The notes under the pieces are model-generated. The model worked only from the letters and a program-made list of their open reading frames with translations. It was not told the origin of the DNA and did not search any database. Below are positions 7,715 to 9,451 of a stretch of 9,451 nt of DNA, piece by piece; the first letter of the stretch is position 1; each line of letters starts with the position of its first letter. The stretch comes from an uncultured Saprospirales bacterium (GTDB lineage: Bacteria; Bacteroidota; Bacteroidia; Chitinophagales; Saprospiraceae). Made by a program: the position numbers and the translations under genes. The stretch spans positions 1 to 9,451 of the forward strand of contig CALAZP010000268.1 of the NCBI GenBank assembly GCA_937926355.1, written 5' to 3'.

Positions 7715-9451
7715 ATGTTTGAAAAACTTATTCCGTATGAAGCGGCTTATTTGATTCTGGATGCTTTTATTAATTATCAGCACCAGTTCAAACGCATTAC
7801 AAAACGCGCAGGGATTCGATTTGAAAATAGAGATTGGCATGGGATTCAGGCGGATGCTAGAGAAAGGTTGATGCTATATCGCCAATCGGTTGGCGATACA
7901 ACAGTTGAATTGATATCTTTAATAGGGGATAAAAGAGAGGATCGCAATTTCTGGAGAGAAATGAAAGAGATGTTTCTCGAAGAAATTTTGAATTTTAATA
8001 GTAGAAATATTGCGGAGACCTTTTATAACTCTGTTTTTAGACATAGCCATATTGGATTGAGTGCCGATGAAGATCTGATGTTTGTTCACGCTACTGCTTC
8101 TTATAGGGAGTTTAGATCCATGTTACCCATTTATCACACTATTTATTTGACTGAAGAGGTTTCTCTTACAGTTCGGCAACTTTTTTCGTTTTATCGCTTC
8201 GATGCGCCTTTTGAGGATTTAGAAAGAGACATACAATACATTACTCGCTCTATAAGAAAAGTATGGTTGGCTAAAAATTATTCTTTGAGAAATGCTCGAA
8301 TAGAAGTATTAAAGAGTATTTTTTATAGAAATAAAGGGGCTTATATTGTTGGAAGGATAACTTTTGAAGATAGAAAATATCCCTTTGTGTTGCCTATGCT
8401 GCACAAAAAGGAAGGGATTTATATTGATGCACTCTTGACAGAAGTGAATGATTTGAGTTCCATTTTCAGTTACAACCGGTCTTACTTTTTAGTGGACACC
8501 GATATAGCTAGTGAGATGGTTGATTTTTTGAAGAGCATCCTACCTTCTAAGAGTCTTGGGGAACTATATAATTCAATCGGTTTTGAGAAACATGGCAAAA
8601 CGGTTATGTTTAGAGACTTTTTGCGCCACATGCAGATGTCTCTAGATAAATTTATAATTGCCCCAGGGATAAAAGGTATGGTAATGAGTGTTTTTACTTT
8701 GCCTTCTTACAATATGGTTTTTAAATTGATCAAAGACTCTTTTCAACCTCCTAAGCAAGTATCTGAAGATGAAGTAAAAGAAAAATACGAGTTGGTCTCT
8801 CGTCACGATCGAGTAGGTAGGATGGCCGATTCCCACATGTTTGAAAACTTTGTATTTGACAAAAAAAGATTTTCTAAGGAGTTGCTTGAGGAATTGATAG
8901 AGGTAGCTCCTTCCAAGGTTCATGTAAATGATGATTTTGTGGAAATCAAACATCTCTATATTGAGAAGAAAATGGTTCCGCTAAACTTATTTTTAGAAAC
9001 GGCTTCGGAGGAAGAAGCTGTAGAGGTAGTCATTGAATATGGAAAAGCTATTAAGGATATGGCCAGGGTAAATATATTTCCTGGTGATATGCTCTTAAAG
9101 AACTTTGGAGTAACTCGATTAAACCGCGTCGTTTTTTACGACTATGATGAAATTGGATTTTTGACAGAATATAATTTTAGAAAAATTCCAGAACCACTTC
9201 GATATGAAGATGAATTATCCAGTGAGCCTTGGTATTCTGTTGGTCCCAATGATGTATTCCCAGAAGAATTTCCAAAATTCTTAATTGGAAGACCAGAAAT
9301 CCTCAAGATTTTCCATGAATATCATGGCGATTTATTTGATGTTAGTTTTTGGATAAATGTCCAAAAGCAATTGAAGGCCGGGGAAATAGTAGATGTATTT
9401 CCCTATCGCAGAAGATTGAGGTTTGAAAAAATTTATTCCCCTTCGGGAAAA
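7715..9451 (+). CDS. aceK: Isocitrate dehydrogenase kinase/phosphatase AceK (3' end beyond window)
   Basis: The open frame runs 579 codons to the window edge without a stop. That is about the full length of E. coli AceK (578 residues as I recall), so only a short tail should be missing. AceK phosphorylates and dephosphorylates isocitrate dehydrogenase, switching carbon between the TCA cycle and the glyoxylate bypass. Residues 1 to about 311 match the regulatory AMP-binding domain and the rest the kinase-like domain. The ATP loop APGIKGM is at 316-322, followed by the lysine of VFK at K337, catalytic D458 in FPGD and metal-binding D476 in YDYDE. All are offset by one from the E. coli residues I recall (315-321, K336, D457, D475). 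The ATG at 7715 is chosen because the one at 7711 meets a stop after three codons. It starts 3 bases after the VIT1-like gene, implying co-transcription. No glyoxylate-bypass gene is visible in the window. Confidence 0.95.
   Translation, partial: MFEKLIPYEAAYLILDAFINYQHQFKRITKRAGIRFENRDWHGIQADARERLMLYRQSVGDTTVELISLIGDKREDRNFWREMKEMFLEEILNFNSRNIAETFYNSVFRHSHIGLSADEDLMFVHATASYREFRSMLPIYHTIYLTEEVSLTVRQLFSFYRFDAPFEDLERDIQYITRSIRKVWLAKNYSLRNARIEVLKSIFYRNKGAYIVGRITFEDRKYPFVLPMLHKKEGIYIDALLTEVNDLSSIFSYNRSYFLVDTDIASEMVDFLKSILPSKSLGELYNSIGFEKHGKTVMFRDFLRHMQMSLDKFIIAPGIKGMVMSVFTLPSYNMVFKLIKDSFQPPKQVSEDEVKEKYELVSRHDRVGRMADSHMFENFVFDKKRFSKELLEELIEVAPSKVHVNDDFVEIKHLYIEKKMVPLNLFLETASEEEAVEVVIEYGKAIKDMARVNIFPGDMLLKNFGVTRLNRVVFYDYDEIGFLTEYNFRKIPEPLRYEDELSSEPWYSVGPNDVFPEEFPKFLIGRPEILKIFHEYHGDLFDVSFWINVQKQLKAGEIVDVFPYRRRLRFEKIYSPSGK
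7877..7898 (+). repeat. Perfect 9-bp hairpin within the 5' part of aceK
   Basis: TATCGCCAA at 7877-7885 pairs exactly with TTGGCGATA at 7890-7898 around the tetraloop TCGG. It lies about 160 bases after the aceK start and encodes part of the regulatory domain (Y-R-Q-S-V-G-D). No T-run follows, so it is not a standard terminator. It could slow ribosomes, protect or expose mRNA to cleavage, or be a chance result of codon choice. Confidence 0.35.

Noticed and set aside
7711..7722. ATG overlapping the VIT1-like stop codon as the aceK start
   Set aside because: It reads three codons and then TGA. The ATG at 7715 opens the full AceK frame, and catalytic positions are then offset by only one from E. 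coli AceK.

Overview
This window looks like part of a Bacteroidota chromosome, most likely of the order Cytophagales (an Algoriphagus/Cyclobacteriaceae-like organism). That placement is inferred from the AT-rich coding sequence, the weak or absent Shine-Dalgarno sequences, an RND metal pump fused to its own outer-membrane channel, and the style of the individual proteins. No rRNA or other phylogenetic marker is present. Every gene reads on the + strand and the window is densely coding; the longest gap between genes is about 70 bases. I found no tRNA, rRNA, CRISPR array, insertion sequence or phage gene.

Layout. Positions 2-1024 hold a membrane di-iron sterol desaturase/fatty acid hydroxylase-family protein. 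Positions 1094-1489 encode a small secreted or membrane-anchored histidine-rich protein. It is followed by a single 1431-residue protein (1520-5815) that joins a heavy-metal RND inner-membrane pump to a TolC-like outer-membrane factor. Next comes a lipoprotein periplasmic adaptor (5826-6947), then a VIT1/CCC1-family divalent metal transporter (6992-7711). The last gene (7715 to the window end) is an almost complete isocitrate dehydrogenase kinase/phosphatase, AceK, whose stop codon lies beyond the window.

How the genes fit together. Genes two to four form a compact metal-efflux unit: a metal-chelating small protein, a pump-plus-channel fusion and the adaptor bridging them. The pump residues fit divalent ions (Zn/Co/Cd/Ni, CzcA-like) better than Cu/Ag, because the transmembrane carboxylates D400, D406 and E413 are present and the CusA methionine triad is replaced by Q573, D624 and E674. 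The VIT1-like protein could move metal from cytosol to periplasm, where the RND complex could expel it. AceK starts 3 bases after the VIT1 stop, so it is probably co-transcribed, although its known partner genes (glyoxylate-bypass aceA/aceB) are not in view.

The most unusual nucleotide-level features are two perfect inverted repeats flanking the pump start codon. The upstream one contains the stop codon of the small His-rich gene, which suggests translational coupling. A third perfect hairpin lies early in aceK.
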